47,284 bases of DNA from a virus: the IMG/VR virus record IMGVR_UViG_3300028590_000030, positions 1 to 47,284 of that record, one strand, 5' to 3'. The position numbers and the translations under genes are program-made. This document shows, piece by piece, positions 24,030 through 31,822 of the stretch. Numbering within the stretch: the first letter of the stretch is position 1; every line of letters starts with the position of its first letter. The notes below the pieces were generated by a model that was not told the origin of the DNA, made no database searches, and saw only the letters and a list, made by a program, of their open reading frames with translations.

Positions 24030-24944
24030 TTACAGTCCCTTCAGAGCATCGGGGGTCCAGAGTGTAATCTCCCCGGTCTCCCTGTTGTAGTCCTTGTGGT
24101 GCAGGATGTGGGCGAGACGTGCGGTCAGCAGCGCCTCCTCCTCCCCCTGTCCACCCTTCTTGTAGTGGGACACGATGCCCGCCCAGAAGTCCCGTGTGGG
24201 CTCAGCCTTCCAGCGCGTGGTGGCCTGCCCCTTGTTGATGCCCACGGTCTTGACCCCATGGCCGGGCACCAGCAGGGTGGGAGCTACAAGCCACTCCTCG
24301 GCACGCTTCTTGCCCATCCCGGGGCAGCCCGCATAGCCGTCCGTGGCGTCACCTGTGAGGGTCTGGAACATAAGGAAGCGCTGGGCCTCCCACTCCGAAA
24401 TCTCCTCCACCAAGGGACGGCCACGGGGTGTGGTCTTGCCGATGGTGTGGTAGAGGCCGGGGACCGTGCGGAAGTCCTTGTCGTTGCCCACCAGTATCCG
24501 CTTGCCGCTGTACGCCTGAGGCTCCGTGTTGAGGATGCCCAGAACGTCATCAGCCTCAAGCCCCTCCCACGAGAATGCCCCGTACTTGTCACGGAGGTAG
24601 TCCTTGAGGATGCCGAGTAGCAGAGGCCGTACGCCATCGCCCGTGAAGCCGAGCTTGCGGTTGCCCTTGTAGCCCGGGAAGAGGTCATTGCGGAAGTTGG
24701 ACTTGGGGCAGGTCAGGGCCACCCGGATGTGGGTAGCCTTGAAGGCCGTCTCCAAGCCGAACATGAGGTTGTCCACGATGGTCTCGCCATCCACACGGCG
24801 GGCGAAAGGCTGGACCAAGCCGAAGCGGTCCTCGTAGATCATCTGCGCTGCCGCTGCCGCACGGAAGGCGATAATGTCCCCGTCGATGAGGAGGGTTACC
24901 TCAGGGGTGTCCTTGAGGTCGATGGGGTCGAAGCCCTGCATCAT
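24030..24944 (-). CDS. 5'-3' exonuclease (T7 gp6-like, FEN/PIN family)
   Basis: This 304-residue protein (T7 gp6 is 300) has the PIN-type acidic residues in LLIDGDIIAFRAA (19-31), GLEADDVLGIL (about 130-140, three acids) and VGNDKDFRTVPG (about 150-161), then LTGDATDGYAGCPGMGKKRAEEWL, the helix-hairpin-helix of FEN enzymes. It removes RNA primers and degrades DNA ends during replication and recombination. ATG at 24944, with ATGA overlapping the upstream stop; the adjacent second Met (24941) could also serve. Confidence 0.9.
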   Translation of the reverse strand: MMQGFDPIDLKDTPEVTLLIDGDIIAFRAAAAAQMIYEDRFGLVQPFARRVDGETIVDNLMFGLETAFKATHIRVALTCPKSNFRNDLFPGYKGNRKLGFTGDGVRPLLLGILKDYLRDKYGAFSWEGLEADDVLGILNTEPQAYSGKRILVGNDKDFRTVPGLYHTIGKTTPRGRPLVEEISEWEAQRFLMFQTLTGDATDGYAGCPGMGKKRAEEWLVAPTLLVPGHGVKTVGINKGQATTRWKAEPTRDFWAGIVSHYKKGGQGEEEALLTARLAHILHHKDYNRETGEITLWTPDALKGL

Positions 24945-25177
24945 AGTGTGTCCTTATGCTTGAGCATTGTGATGCCAGCCTCGGTGATGCGCCAGCGGTT
25001 GCGGTAGCCCTTGCCATCGGGATCGTTCACGGAAATCCAGCCCTGCGAGGCCAGAAGGGCTACCTCCACAGAGTGCTGGCGTGCTACATCACATTGTAAG
25101 GCCAGCCCCCACTTCCAGACGCGCCGCAGCACGGACCACGTATCGTCGCTGATAGGGCCAATGTAAATGTTAGCCAC
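24941..25177 (-). CDS. Small winged-helix-like protein, unknown
   Basis: This 78-residue protein reads VANIYIGPISDDTW at the start, and ends SQGWISVNDPDGKGYRNRWRITEAGITMLK. The pattern helix, E-V-A-L-L-A-S-x-G-W-I, beta hairpin, R-I-T-E-A-G is typical of winged-helix DNA-binding proteins. GTG at 25177 has AGGAGG 4 bases upstream and overlaps the stop of the AP2-like gene; an upstream GTG at 25198 is also in frame. It ends overlapping the exonuclease ATG. A regulatory role is possible but unproven. Confidence 0.6.
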   Translation of the reverse strand: MANIYIGPISDDTWSVLRRVWKWGLALQCDVARQHSVEVALLASQGWISVNDPDGKGYRNRWRITEAGITMLKHKDTL

Positions 25178-25367
25178 TTGGCCTCCTGTAAAACTCACCG
25201 TGGGCGCTTGCCAGTACGTTTTCCACTATACACGATGCCTCCTCTGCGGTCCTGAAGTACCCGAGGTGCACCAACTTGCCGCCCAGTTTGGCAACGGCTT
25301 GGTAGGGCTTTGGGCGCTTCTTCAGCCGCACCCCTCTAGGAAGTGTACGGCTCCGGTTAGCATTCAT
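25170..25367 (-). CDS. Free-standing AP2-type DNA-binding domain protein (possible homing-endonuclease remnant)
   Basis: This 65-residue protein matches the AP2 pattern: RGVRLKKRPKPYQAVAKLGG then KLVHLGYFRTAEEA and a final helix ending in AHGEFYRR. In many phages this domain forms the C-terminus of HNH homing endonucleases (typical ending LHGEFAR). No HNH motif is present here. The upstream 94 bases (25368-25461) contain no in-frame HNH sequence, only a small hairpin GACAC-TATCCGG-GTGTC. It follows the DNA polymerase gene, a common homing target. It may be a stand-alone DNA-binding protein or a truncated endonuclease. Confidence 0.65.
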   Translation of the reverse strand: MNANRSRTLPRGVRLKKRPKPYQAVAKLGGKLVHLGYFRTAEEASCIVENVLASAHGEFYRRPSG

Positions 25368-25461
25368 GGCGTTGGTCGGGGTGGTCGCAGGACGTGACCC
25401 GTAGACACCCGGATAGTGTCTTCTCCCTCTAGCCTAAACTCCCGCCTAAGGACTTCTACGT

Positions 25462-27792
25462 CTAATGCGTCTCGTACCATGAGGCCCCCGTCTTGCCATC
25501 GGTCCTGAGCATGCCCCTGAGGTTAAGCAGTGCGGCAACCTCACGCATGGCCAGCTCGGCCTCTTCCCTGATGATGGGCCCGAGGCCCGGCTTGTGGCTC
25601 CACTGGCCCTCATCGTGTATCCAGAGGCGCTGCTTGAAGTCCACCCCATCTACCAGCCCTCGGGCTACCAGACGCTTGCGGGTGAGGATGAGCCACATCT
25701 TGCAGACCTGAGCGCCTGCCGACTGGAGCACGGAGTTGAGCGCTGCGTGGGCCTTGCGGACGTGCAGCTTGCGACCATCCAGCGCCTTGAGGTAACCCCG
25801 CTGGGCTGCCTGTGTGACACCCTCGGTTAGTTCCTTGAGGCCCGTGATGCCTGCTTCCAGTGCGACGATAACCTGCCGTGCTCGGGAGAGGCGGGCCTTG
25901 GCCATGTCATCCATCTTCGCCACGAACTCTGGGCCGAACCTGCGCTCCACTCCACGGAGGAGCATGGGCAGACCACGGTAGGTGAGCAACTGGGGAACGT
26001 CCTCAGGGAGAACGATGATGGCCGGATCAAGGCTGAGCTTGAAGGCAGACCCGCCGTAGACCTTGAGGTAGATGGTGGTCTTGGCGTCTGCTCGTGTAAT
26101 CGATGCGCCTGCCTCGGTGGCAATCTGCGCATGCTCGGCGTGAGGGTCCCGGTTGGGGTCGCACACACGGGCCGAGAAGGCTCCCTCGTCGTGAGGGAAC
26201 AAGTAGTGGCCGAGGAGGATTAGCTCAAGGCTGGAGGCGTCAACGCCTGTCAGCTCGTCTCCCTCGTCGGCAAGCCATAGGGCACGGCACTCCGCACCGT
26301 AGCGGCCAGCCAATCCGTGGAGCACACGCTCTACCTTGGTGCCGTCCTCAAGGGTGACCTTCTCCTTGCGGACTGAAGGCACCTGCGACTTGTTCGGCTT
26401 GGAGTGGGTCCCACGGCCAGTGACGGCACCTGCGGTATCCATCCTCCCGTGTATTCGGCCCGCGTCGGTGACCAGATTGAGCCAAGCGTTCTGCCCGTTG
26501 ACCACCATGCCCAGCGTCTTGTTGACCACGAAGAAGTCCAAGATGAGCTGCTTGATGTCTGGCGGGAGGATGCCCGGGGGTATCTCTTCCAGTACGCTTT
26601 CGTCTACGGTTGGTGCCCCTTGTTCGCCGGGCTTGGCCTTACCGAACTTGGTAGGGTTCCATCCAAACACATCCTGTAGACGCATGCCAAGATGCTGCCG
26701 AGAGGACGGATTGAAGGTGAGGCGCTCAATGGGGGTGTACGGAGCATCGGTGCTGTACCGTTCCACTGGAGGGCCGACGTAAGGTGCCAGCTCCTTGCCC
26801 GTCTTCTCGCTGATGCGTTTGACCGTGACATTGGGGAGGTCCGTTCGTTTGACATTGCGGTCTGCCTTCGGGGTGACCACCGCGCTTGGCTGCCACCAAG
26901 ACCCGAAGGTATCCCGTAGCTGCTTCGAGATGCGTGCCTTCTCGTTCTGGAGCGTCGCGGCGAGCTTCTGGGCACCCTCCACGTCAAACCGCATGCCGTC
27001 CAGCTCTTGCCGGGCGATGATGTCAGCGATGCCGTGCTCGGTGTGCATGACCTGCTCGGGCCACACTAGGTCCACCTTCTCGGGGTCCGTCCAGCCGATG
27101 CGCTTCTTGATGAGGTTCCACAGGTCCACCATGGGCCTATTGTCCTGCATCATGTAGCTGGCCATGTAGGGGTTCCATTCCTCCCACCGCCGCTCGAAGC
27201 GTTCCTTGGCGTTCTCCTCTCCGGGGTACTTATCGTGGTCCCCGTCGTAGTCGTCCTTGAAGTTGCCCAGACGGTAGCCCCATGCCTTCAGTGAGTGGGA
27301 CTTCAAGAGGCCGGGGGGCATCGTGCCCTTCTTCAGTCGGTCAAGGTCGGGACCCAGAAGAACGTCATACGGCCACACCACCTTGGCTGCCACAAAGGTA
27401 TCCCACGCCTTGTCCGGCCTTGTGTAGACCTCAGGGTAGAACTTCTCCATGGCGAGGTAGTCGAAGGAGACCCCGTTATGGAAGATGGACAGCTCACAGT
27501 TTTCCGCAGAGAAGAACCTGATGCCGTCCTCTACGTTGCCTGCTGGGTTGCCCACGATGGGGTCCCACTTTGGATGGCCTACGGGGACAGCGGGGCCAAA
27601 GTAGAACTCCTCCCCGGTATCCAAGTCGATAGCGCCCACGCAATGGATGCGGTCCATGGGGGCAGCCCAGCCGGTCTTGGTCTTGGTGCGGACCAGAAGG
27701 CCGTTGCTCTCAATGTCTCCCCCGAGGTTGCGCTTACGGGGTGCGCTTGAGGAGGAGCTTGATGTGGGTAGGGTCGGGGATGGTGATGCCAA
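25462..27792 (-). CDS. DNA polymerase, family A (T7 gp5-like)
   Basis: The product is about 776 residues (T7 gp5 is 704). The 3'-5' exonuclease domain shows GGDIESNGLL (D26, E28), IFHNGVSFDYLAM and YMMQDNRPMVDLW. The polymerase domain shows motif A GVDASSLELILLGHYL (Asp about 518), motif B RADAKTTIYLKVYGG (Lys about 570, Tyr about 574) and motif C WIHDEGQW (Asp about 726), and it ends GKTGASWYETH like T7. The start is unclear: no ATG, GTG or TTG lies near the homologous start. I use TTG 27792, with AGGAAG 5 bases upstream, which adds a Ser/Pro-rich leader and overlaps the methyltransferase gene by 59 bases. A +1 frameshift fusion or an assembly error is possible. Confidence 0.9.
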   Translation of the reverse strand: MASPSPTLPTSSSSSSAPRKRNLGGDIESNGLLVRTKTKTGWAAPMDRIHCVGAIDLDTGEEFYFGPAVPVGHPKWDPIVGNPAGNVEDGIRFFSAENCELSIFHNGVSFDYLAMEKFYPEVYTRPDKAWDTFVAAKVVWPYDVLLGPDLDRLKKGTMPPGLLKSHSLKAWGYRLGNFKDDYDGDHDKYPGEENAKERFERRWEEWNPYMASYMMQDNRPMVDLWNLIKKRIGWTDPEKVDLVWPEQVMHTEHGIADIIARQELDGMRFDVEGAQKLAATLQNEKARISKQLRDTFGSWWQPSAVVTPKADRNVKRTDLPNVTVKRISEKTGKELAPYVGPPVERYSTDAPYTPIERLTFNPSSRQHLGMRLQDVFGWNPTKFGKAKPGEQGAPTVDESVLEEIPPGILPPDIKQLILDFFVVNKTLGMVVNGQNAWLNLVTDAGRIHGRMDTAGAVTGRGTHSKPNKSQVPSVRKEKVTLEDGTKVERVLHGLAGRYGAECRALWLADEGDELTGVDASSLELILLGHYLFPHDEGAFSARVCDPNRDPHAEHAQIATEAGASITRADAKTTIYLKVYGGSAFKLSLDPAIIVLPEDVPQLLTYRGLPMLLRGVERRFGPEFVAKMDDMAKARLSRARQVIVALEAGITGLKELTEGVTQAAQRGYLKALDGRKLHVRKAHAALNSVLQSAGAQVCKMWLILTRKRLVARGLVDGVDFKQRLWIHDEGQWSHKPGLGPIIREEAELAMREVAALLNLRGMLRTDGKTGASWYETH

Positions 27793-28516
27793 AATCTTCC
27801 TGCCAGCGTTTGCGGTGGAACTCATAGGAGTAGTGCTCGAAGTGGCGCAGCGCATAGCCGGACCCTACGGTGCACAGGTTGAGGTATTCCTCGGAGGTGA
27901 GCGGCAGGTAGTTCTCCGCGTACTCTCTCTCCCAGTTGCCATACTGATACTTGAGGAGGCCGTGGAGCATGTCCCCACGGTTCTCCATGCCTCGGCCGTT
28001 GAGCATCCATGGTTGGTACTTCTCGGCCAAGCATAGCGTCTCCACCTCATGGTAGCTGGGTGCCCGGCTCCACGTCTCCTGCTCGACGGCCATATCGCGG
28101 ATGGCGATGTAGTCAGCGTTGAGGCTGCGAACGGTCTGCCAGAACTGCCACCACATGGTCCCCTGCGAGAGGACCTCATGGATGACGCTTGAAAGGATGA
28201 GGACCACACGCCTGCCATTACGCTTGGCTTCCTGAGCCTTCATGGTGACAAGCTCAATCTGCGGGGTCCAGTAGCCACCGGGAAGGTGACGTATCGCTGC
28301 CTCAATGGCGTCCTTGCGGGTGTCGTACCCGATGATTTCAGCGCAGGGGTTGTCCCTCTGGATGCTGCCAAGCAGTGCCCCATCGGCACACCCGAAGTCG
28401 ATGTACGTGAGGGGTCGGCCTTGGGGGAGGAGACCCACGAACCACAGCTTGTCCTTGAGCGAGCGCCTTAGGTTGGCGTGGTACTGCTCGTGGTCGTGGA
28501 TGCTGTGCACGGTCAT
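27734..28516 (-). CDS. SAM-dependent methyltransferase-like protein (class I)
   Basis: This 260-residue protein has motif I YIDFGCADGALLG (about 38-50), a post-I acidic turn (EIIGYDTRKDAIE) and LILSSVIHEVLSQG with RDMAVEQETW, the pattern of class I methyltransferases found in podophages. The target (DNA, RNA, protein or small molecule) is not indicated; no DPPY-type amino-methylase motif is present. ATG at 28516 has GGAGAGAG before it. Its stop lies inside the 5' end of the DNA polymerase reading frame (27734), which raises the question of coupling or fusion. The C-terminal 60 residues are Tyr-rich and belong to no domain I can name. Confidence 0.7.
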   Translation of the reverse strand: MTVHSIHDHEQYHANLRRSLKDKLWFVGLLPQGRPLTYIDFGCADGALLGSIQRDNPCAEIIGYDTRKDAIEAAIRHLPGGYWTPQIELVTMKAQEAKRNGRRVVLILSSVIHEVLSQGTMWWQFWQTVRSLNADYIAIRDMAVEQETWSRAPSYHEVETLCLAEKYQPWMLNGRGMENRGDMLHGLLKYQYGNWEREYAENYLPLTSEEYLNLCTVGSGYALRHFEHYSYEFHRKRWQEDFGITIPDPTHIKLLLKRTP

Positions 28517-28529
28517 GGGTCTCTCTCCG

Positions 28530-28814
28530 TTAGTGCTTGGTGTCGGTAGGCTTTGTGTTGTCGGTGTGCAGCTTGATGTTGACCTTGCGGTTGGCGGCTG
28601 CGGTGATGGCGTTGCGGAGGCGCTGGCAATAGGCCACCACCTTCTCGGCCATGGCCTGAGGCTTCAGCTTGCGGGCATCCTCCAGATCGCCCACGTCGCC
28701 CCACTCACGGAGGGACTTCATGTCAACGCCGTAGGAGCGGAGCGTATCGTAGCCGTAGAGGACTACCTTGGTGAAGGTCTCGGCTGCGGTGAGGCGGGCC
28801 TTGAGGTCCTCCAC
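28530..28814 (-). CDS. Small helical, basic protein between helicase and methyltransferase
   Basis: This 94-residue protein (GTG start) has an N-terminal coiled-coil-like helix (EDLKARLTAAETFTK) and a basic region (MAEKVVAYCQRLRNAI), ending TDNTKPTDTKH. The frame is open further upstream: an ATT codon at 28835 has AAGGA 8-9 bases before it and would add ITKQTDE, in keeping with the helix. The GTG at 28814 has only a weak SD. A replication accessory role is only suggested by neighbours (primase-helicase, polymerase). Confidence 0.6.
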   Translation of the reverse strand: MEDLKARLTAAETFTKVVLYGYDTLRSYGVDMKSLREWGDVGDLEDARKLKPQAMAEKVVAYCQRLRNAITAAANRKVNIKLHTDNTKPTDTKH

Positions 28815-28846
28815 CTCGTCTGTCTGCTTGGTAATCGGAGTGGTCC

Positions 28847-30595
28847 TTAGTAGTCCGTCGAGACTGCTCCGAACGGTTGGGAACGTGTTGGTGCTCCCTC
28901 TCCGCTGGGCTTCCCGATGGGAGGAAAGGGGATCGTAGAGGGGACCAGACGGCCATCCTCTCCGTAATACAGAACGTCCGCTAGGCCGGACTTGCCGGTG
29001 CGGCGTATGGGCTTCAGGATGCGGGTCTGCGTCACGCGCCAGCCGTCACCCTCTGCCTGATTGTTGCGCTCTTGGCCGATCACTCCGGTAGCGAAGTTGG
29101 CCATACCGCCTGAGGAGCGCAGCTCGTTGAGGCTGGTAGGTGCGCCCTCCTCGTGAGGTACGCCTTGGGTCCGCTTCAAGTGGTGGGCAATGATGAGGAA
29201 GATGCCCAGCTCCTTTGCCAGCTTTGCCAGCTCGCCTGCCACCATGTCAAGGACACGGCGCTCATCAGCGGATAGGTCAATCCCTGAGGCGATGAAGGAG
29301 AGGGGGTCTATGATCACACCCTTGCAGTCCAGCCCCTTGGCCAGATAGCGGACGTACCCCATGATGGCCTCAAGGGACCACTCGGCTGTCTCGGGGTCAA
29401 ACAGCTCGATAAGCCCAGAGCCGAACACCTCGTGGTGGACCCTGAGCATGCGCTTGTCGTACGCCTCCATGCCTGCCGCATCGTCTGGGTCAGGCAGGGG
29501 GATGAGGTGCAGGCGCTCACTCTCATGGACCGACATGATGCCAAGCATTGCGTCACGCTTGGTGTCCTCGAAGGACAACACGCCGATCTTCACGTCTTGC
29601 TGGATGAGGGCGTACTCGGTCTCCCTGAGGAGTGCCGACTTGCCTACCCCGGTGCCAGCCACGATGTACGTCACGTCACCCGGATAGATACCGCCCGTCA
29701 TCTCTTGGAGCTTGGGCATGGAGGCAGGCCAGTTGTAGAAGGGGGTCTTCTCCTTGGGTGCCGTGATGCTGGACGTGCTGTCCTTGGCATTGACGATACC
29801 CTTGGGCCTCCATGTGGCAGCCCCGTAGATGGTGGTACGGATGTCCCCGGGCCGGTCAGCTTGGAGAACATCGGAGGCGTCCTTATGGCCAGCCGCTTTG
29901 GCCAGCCGCACCTTGCCCACCTTGAAGAGTTTGGCACACTCCTCCGCCGCGTCACGTCCCGGTTGGTCATCATCGAACCAAAGCACGATGTCAGCGAAAC
30001 GGTCCAGCCAGAGGTAGTTCTGCTTGAGGCACTTGGCCGCGTTACCTGCCCCGGTGTTGATGGACACCACGGCTACCTTGAAGTCGAGTGCTTGGGCTAC
30101 CGAGAGGGCATCAAGCTCACCCTCGGTGATGACCACCTGCTTGTCGAAGCGGTCGCCATAGACGGACTGGCCGAATAGCTGGCACTTCTCCAGCCCCTCG
30201 TAGCCTTCCCCCTTGACCACCCCGAAGTCCTTGTTCGGGAGGCGTACCTTCTGGGCAACCACTTGGCCTGAGGCATCCGTGTAGGGGTATGCCTGTACGG
30301 TCTGCCCTGAATATCCCGCCTCGCCTACCCCGTACTTGCGAAGGGTGGTGGGCTCAAGGCGGCGCTTCTGGAAGCCTTGGCTGGGGACGGTGATGGGGAG
30401 CAGGTCAGAGGAGACCACGGCAGATGCCTTGAAGCCAGAGCTGGTGGGTTGCCCTGTCGTCCCGGAATGATGGCCGCAGCCAGCCGTGAAGCAGTGCGTG
30501 TGCCCGTCGGCGTAAAGCGCCAGGTTGTCCTTGCCGCACTTGGGGCAAATCTCCTTCTTGCTGATGAGGGTGTCGGAGCCCTCAGGTCTATCCAC
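28847..30595 (-). CDS. Bifunctional primase-helicase (T7 gp4-like)
   Basis: This 582-residue protein (T7 gp4A is 566) has an N-terminal zinc-binding domain (C17, C20, C35, C40 in CPKCG and CFTAGC), a TOPRIM primase domain (VVITEGELDAL with E158, and WFDDD at 207-211) and a RecA-type hexameric helicase domain with Walker A AGTGVGKSA (313-321), Walker B GVIIDPLS (D430) and IIAHHLKR (468-475). It unwinds DNA and makes primers at the fork. GTG start at 30595 with GGAGG 8 bases upstream, overlapping the stop of the gene before it. The C-terminus ends in an aromatic residue (STDY), as in T7, where it contacts the polymerase. Confidence 0.95.
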   Translation of the reverse strand: MDRPEGSDTLISKKEICPKCGKDNLALYADGHTHCFTAGCGHHSGTTGQPTSSGFKASAVVSSDLLPITVPSQGFQKRRLEPTTLRKYGVGEAGYSGQTVQAYPYTDASGQVVAQKVRLPNKDFGVVKGEGYEGLEKCQLFGQSVYGDRFDKQVVITEGELDALSVAQALDFKVAVVSINTGAGNAAKCLKQNYLWLDRFADIVLWFDDDQPGRDAAEECAKLFKVGKVRLAKAAGHKDASDVLQADRPGDIRTTIYGAATWRPKGIVNAKDSTSSITAPKEKTPFYNWPASMPKLQEMTGGIYPGDVTYIVAGTGVGKSALLRETEYALIQQDVKIGVLSFEDTKRDAMLGIMSVHESERLHLIPLPDPDDAAGMEAYDKRMLRVHHEVFGSGLIELFDPETAEWSLEAIMGYVRYLAKGLDCKGVIIDPLSFIASGIDLSADERRVLDMVAGELAKLAKELGIFLIIAHHLKRTQGVPHEEGAPTSLNELRSSGGMANFATGVIGQERNNQAEGDGWRVTQTRILKPIRRTGKSGLADVLYYGEDGRLVPSTIPFPPIGKPSGEGAPTRSQPFGAVSTDY

Positions 30596-30893
30596 CTCGG
30601 AACCTCCTTACTAGGGCTACCGCCGCTCCCCTCACCCTTGAGGGGTACTGGATGGCATACCCGGTGCCTGCCCTCAAGTCATCCAGTGAGATGAGGTGCT
30701 TGTGGAAATGCGTGATGGTCTCCCACTTGGCCTGTAGCTCCTTACTCATCTCGTCAAACAGTGCGTCTGAGATGAGAGGGTCATCCTCTTTGTAATACAG
30801 GAAGCAGGCCATGAGGTAGTGGGGGACCAGCATGTTGGGGTTGGCCTCGGTGACGGACCTAACGTAGGCGTCTGGGTCCTTAGCGGCCCGCAA
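30588..30893 (-). CDS. Small protein resembling subdomain Ia of NAD-dependent DNA ligase
   Basis: The middle reads PHYLMACFLYYKEDDPLISDALFDEMSKEL, comparable to the ligase Ia pattern Y-Y-x-x-D-x-P-x-I-S-D-x-x-Y-D-x-L-x-x-E-L, followed by ISLDDLRAGTGYAIQYP. Short phage proteins of this kind are common and of unknown function. No nucleotidyltransferase KxDG motif exists, so it is not a ligase. Start uncertain: TTG 30893 (GGGGG 9 bases upstream, 101 aa) keeps the conserved-looking N-terminus DPDAYVRSVTEANPN; ATG 30833 would give 81 aa. The stop overlaps the helicase GTG. Confidence 0.6.
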   Translation of the reverse strand: MRAAKDPDAYVRSVTEANPNMLVPHYLMACFLYYKEDDPLISDALFDEMSKELQAKWETITHFHKHLISLDDLRAGTGYAIQYPSRVRGAAVALVRRFRGG

Positions 30894-31047
30894 GGAGGAT
30901 GACCCCCAAGATGAGCAGGAAGACAGCCAGCGGCAGCCACAGTGGGGCGAGCACCCAGACCCAGCTCCAAGCAATCGTGCCGGTGAGCTTGAGGATGAGG
31001 AACACGAGGAACAGCAGGAAGGCCGGGCTTAGTGCAGCGCCCTTCAT
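30880..31047 (-). CDS. Two-TM small membrane protein (Fragile-X-F-type transmembrane family)
   Basis: This 55-residue protein reads MKGAALSPAFLLFLVFLILK, then LTGTIAWSWVWVLAPLWLPL, and a second hydrophobic helix. The K-L-T-G-x-I-x-W-S-W-x-W-V-L-A-P-L-W-L-P-L segment is the hallmark of a phage family labelled transmembrane Fragile-X-F in databases; function unknown. ATG overlaps the upstream TGA. Confidence 0.7.
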   Translation of the reverse strand: MKGAALSPAFLLFLVFLILKLTGTIAWSWVWVLAPLWLPLAVFLLILGVILLAGR

Positions 31048-31178
31048 GCCAGCGCTCCGGTCACGGCCACGAGGATGCCAATGGCCGATGCCACGAAGGC
31101 AAGACCCACTGGCGTCCAGTTGCCATTGAAGGCTCGGCCGTCTTGGTTGATGTAGGGGGCGAGGGGGTCTGGCTTCAT
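31044..31178 (-). CDS. Small single-TM membrane protein
   Basis: This 44-residue product starts MKPDPLAPYINQDGRAFNG and ends with a TM helix (VGLAFVASAIGILVAVTGALA). ATG at 31178, with AGGAG 10 bases upstream and overlapping the TGA of the previous gene. One of three consecutive membrane proteins (31402-30880). No family recognised. Confidence 0.6.
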   Translation of the reverse strand: MKPDPLAPYINQDGRAFNGNWTPVGLAFVASAIGILVAVTGALA

Positions 31179-31402
31179 TTGAACCATGCTCCTAGTTTGT
31201 CGAAGATGTCTGGCTCGGTGGCGTCGAACTTCCTGCCCTTGATGAGCCAGTCCGGGTAGTTGGGGTCCAGAAGCTCACGCCGCACGGGGACCTTGGAGCC
31301 GGTGTTGAAGCTGGACTTCGGGTCGTGCATCCAGCTTTCGCAGCGCCACCACACTAGCAGGAAGAACACCAGCAGGATTGGCGGGATAAGGTACGGGCTC
31401 AT
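31175..31402 (-). CDS. Membrane-anchored small protein
   Basis: This 75-residue protein has an N-terminal TM helix (SPYLIPPILLVFFLLVWW) and a soluble C-terminal part (PVRRELLDPNYPDWLIKGRK). ATG at 31402 is preceded by AAGGAGAGACC, one of the recurrent GGAGAGACC leaders. The upstream in-frame ORF beyond this start is shadow. Function unknown. Confidence 0.65.
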   Translation of the reverse strand: MSPYLIPPILLVFFLLVWWRCESWMHDPKSSFNTGSKVPVRRELLDPNYPDWLIKGRKFDATEPDIFDKLGAWFK

Positions 31403-31626
31403 GGTCTCTCCTTGAGCTTTATGAAGCCAACATGTCCTAGCTTCTTGGACTGGTATTGCAGGGGTTCGCCATCCGGCCCAAGCAGGGAGGAGTGGGTCTC
31501 CTCGTGTGCCTCGAAGACTTCCTCGGTGGGCAGCAGACCGACTAGTCCGAAGTCCCACTCATGGGGAGCTGGGCGGCTGGCCTTCGGGGTTGGCAAGTTT
31601 GTACGCCTTGTAGCCACGCTCGGCAT
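31399..31626 (-). CDS. Small acidic protein, start uncertain
   Basis: The convincing part is the C-terminal HEWDFGLVGLLPTEEVFEAH to KKLGHVGFIKLKERP (about 55 residues). ATG 31626 is the first ATG in frame but has AGGA only 2 bases before it, and the first 20 residues look like out-of-frame shadow of the neighbouring HTH gene. A TTG at about 31596 is another candidate. No domain is recognised. The stop overlaps the ATG of the next gene. Confidence 0.45.
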   Translation of the reverse strand: MPSVATRRTNLPTPKASRPAPHEWDFGLVGLLPTEEVFEAHEETHSSLLGPDGEPLQYQSKKLGHVGFIKLKERP

Positions 31627-31822
31627 GGTCCTGCTTCATCTCCGCGTTGATCTTGTAGCCCAGCTTGCGAAGCTCGGCAATACGGCTGGACAGGGAGCCC
31701 ACGTCAAGGCAGGTCAGGGCCACCTTGTTGGTGAGCGTCTTGCCTTCCTTGAGGTAGGCCAGCACGCGGTCCTGCTGCGGTGTCAAGAGGCGACCACCGA
31801 GGCTGTCTGGTTCATTGGTCTG
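31559..31822 (-). CDS. Winged-helix/HTH-like small protein
   Basis: The 87-residue product carries LTPQQDRVLAYLKEGKTLT, VALTCLDVGSLSSRIAELRK, then LGYKINAEMKQD, the pattern of phage helix-turn-helix domains (HTH_39-like: helix, N-K-V-A-L, SLSSRIAELRKLGY). It probably binds DNA, perhaps as a regulator of middle/late genes. GTG at 31822 has AGGA 10 bases upstream and is preferred over GTG 31861, which has no SD. It overlaps the end of the amidase gene. C-terminus is Pro-rich. Confidence 0.65.
   Translation of the reverse strand, partial: QTNEPDSLGGRLLTPQQDRVLAYLKEGKTLTNKVALTCLDVGSLSSRIAELRKLGYKINAEMKQDHAERGYKAYKLANPEGQPPSSP

Noticed and set aside
25405-25432. CACTATCCGGG as a third phage promoter upstream of the AP2 gene
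   Set aside because: Only CACTAT is shared; the upstream AATTCCCG block is absent. The sequence is better seen as part of a small hairpin.
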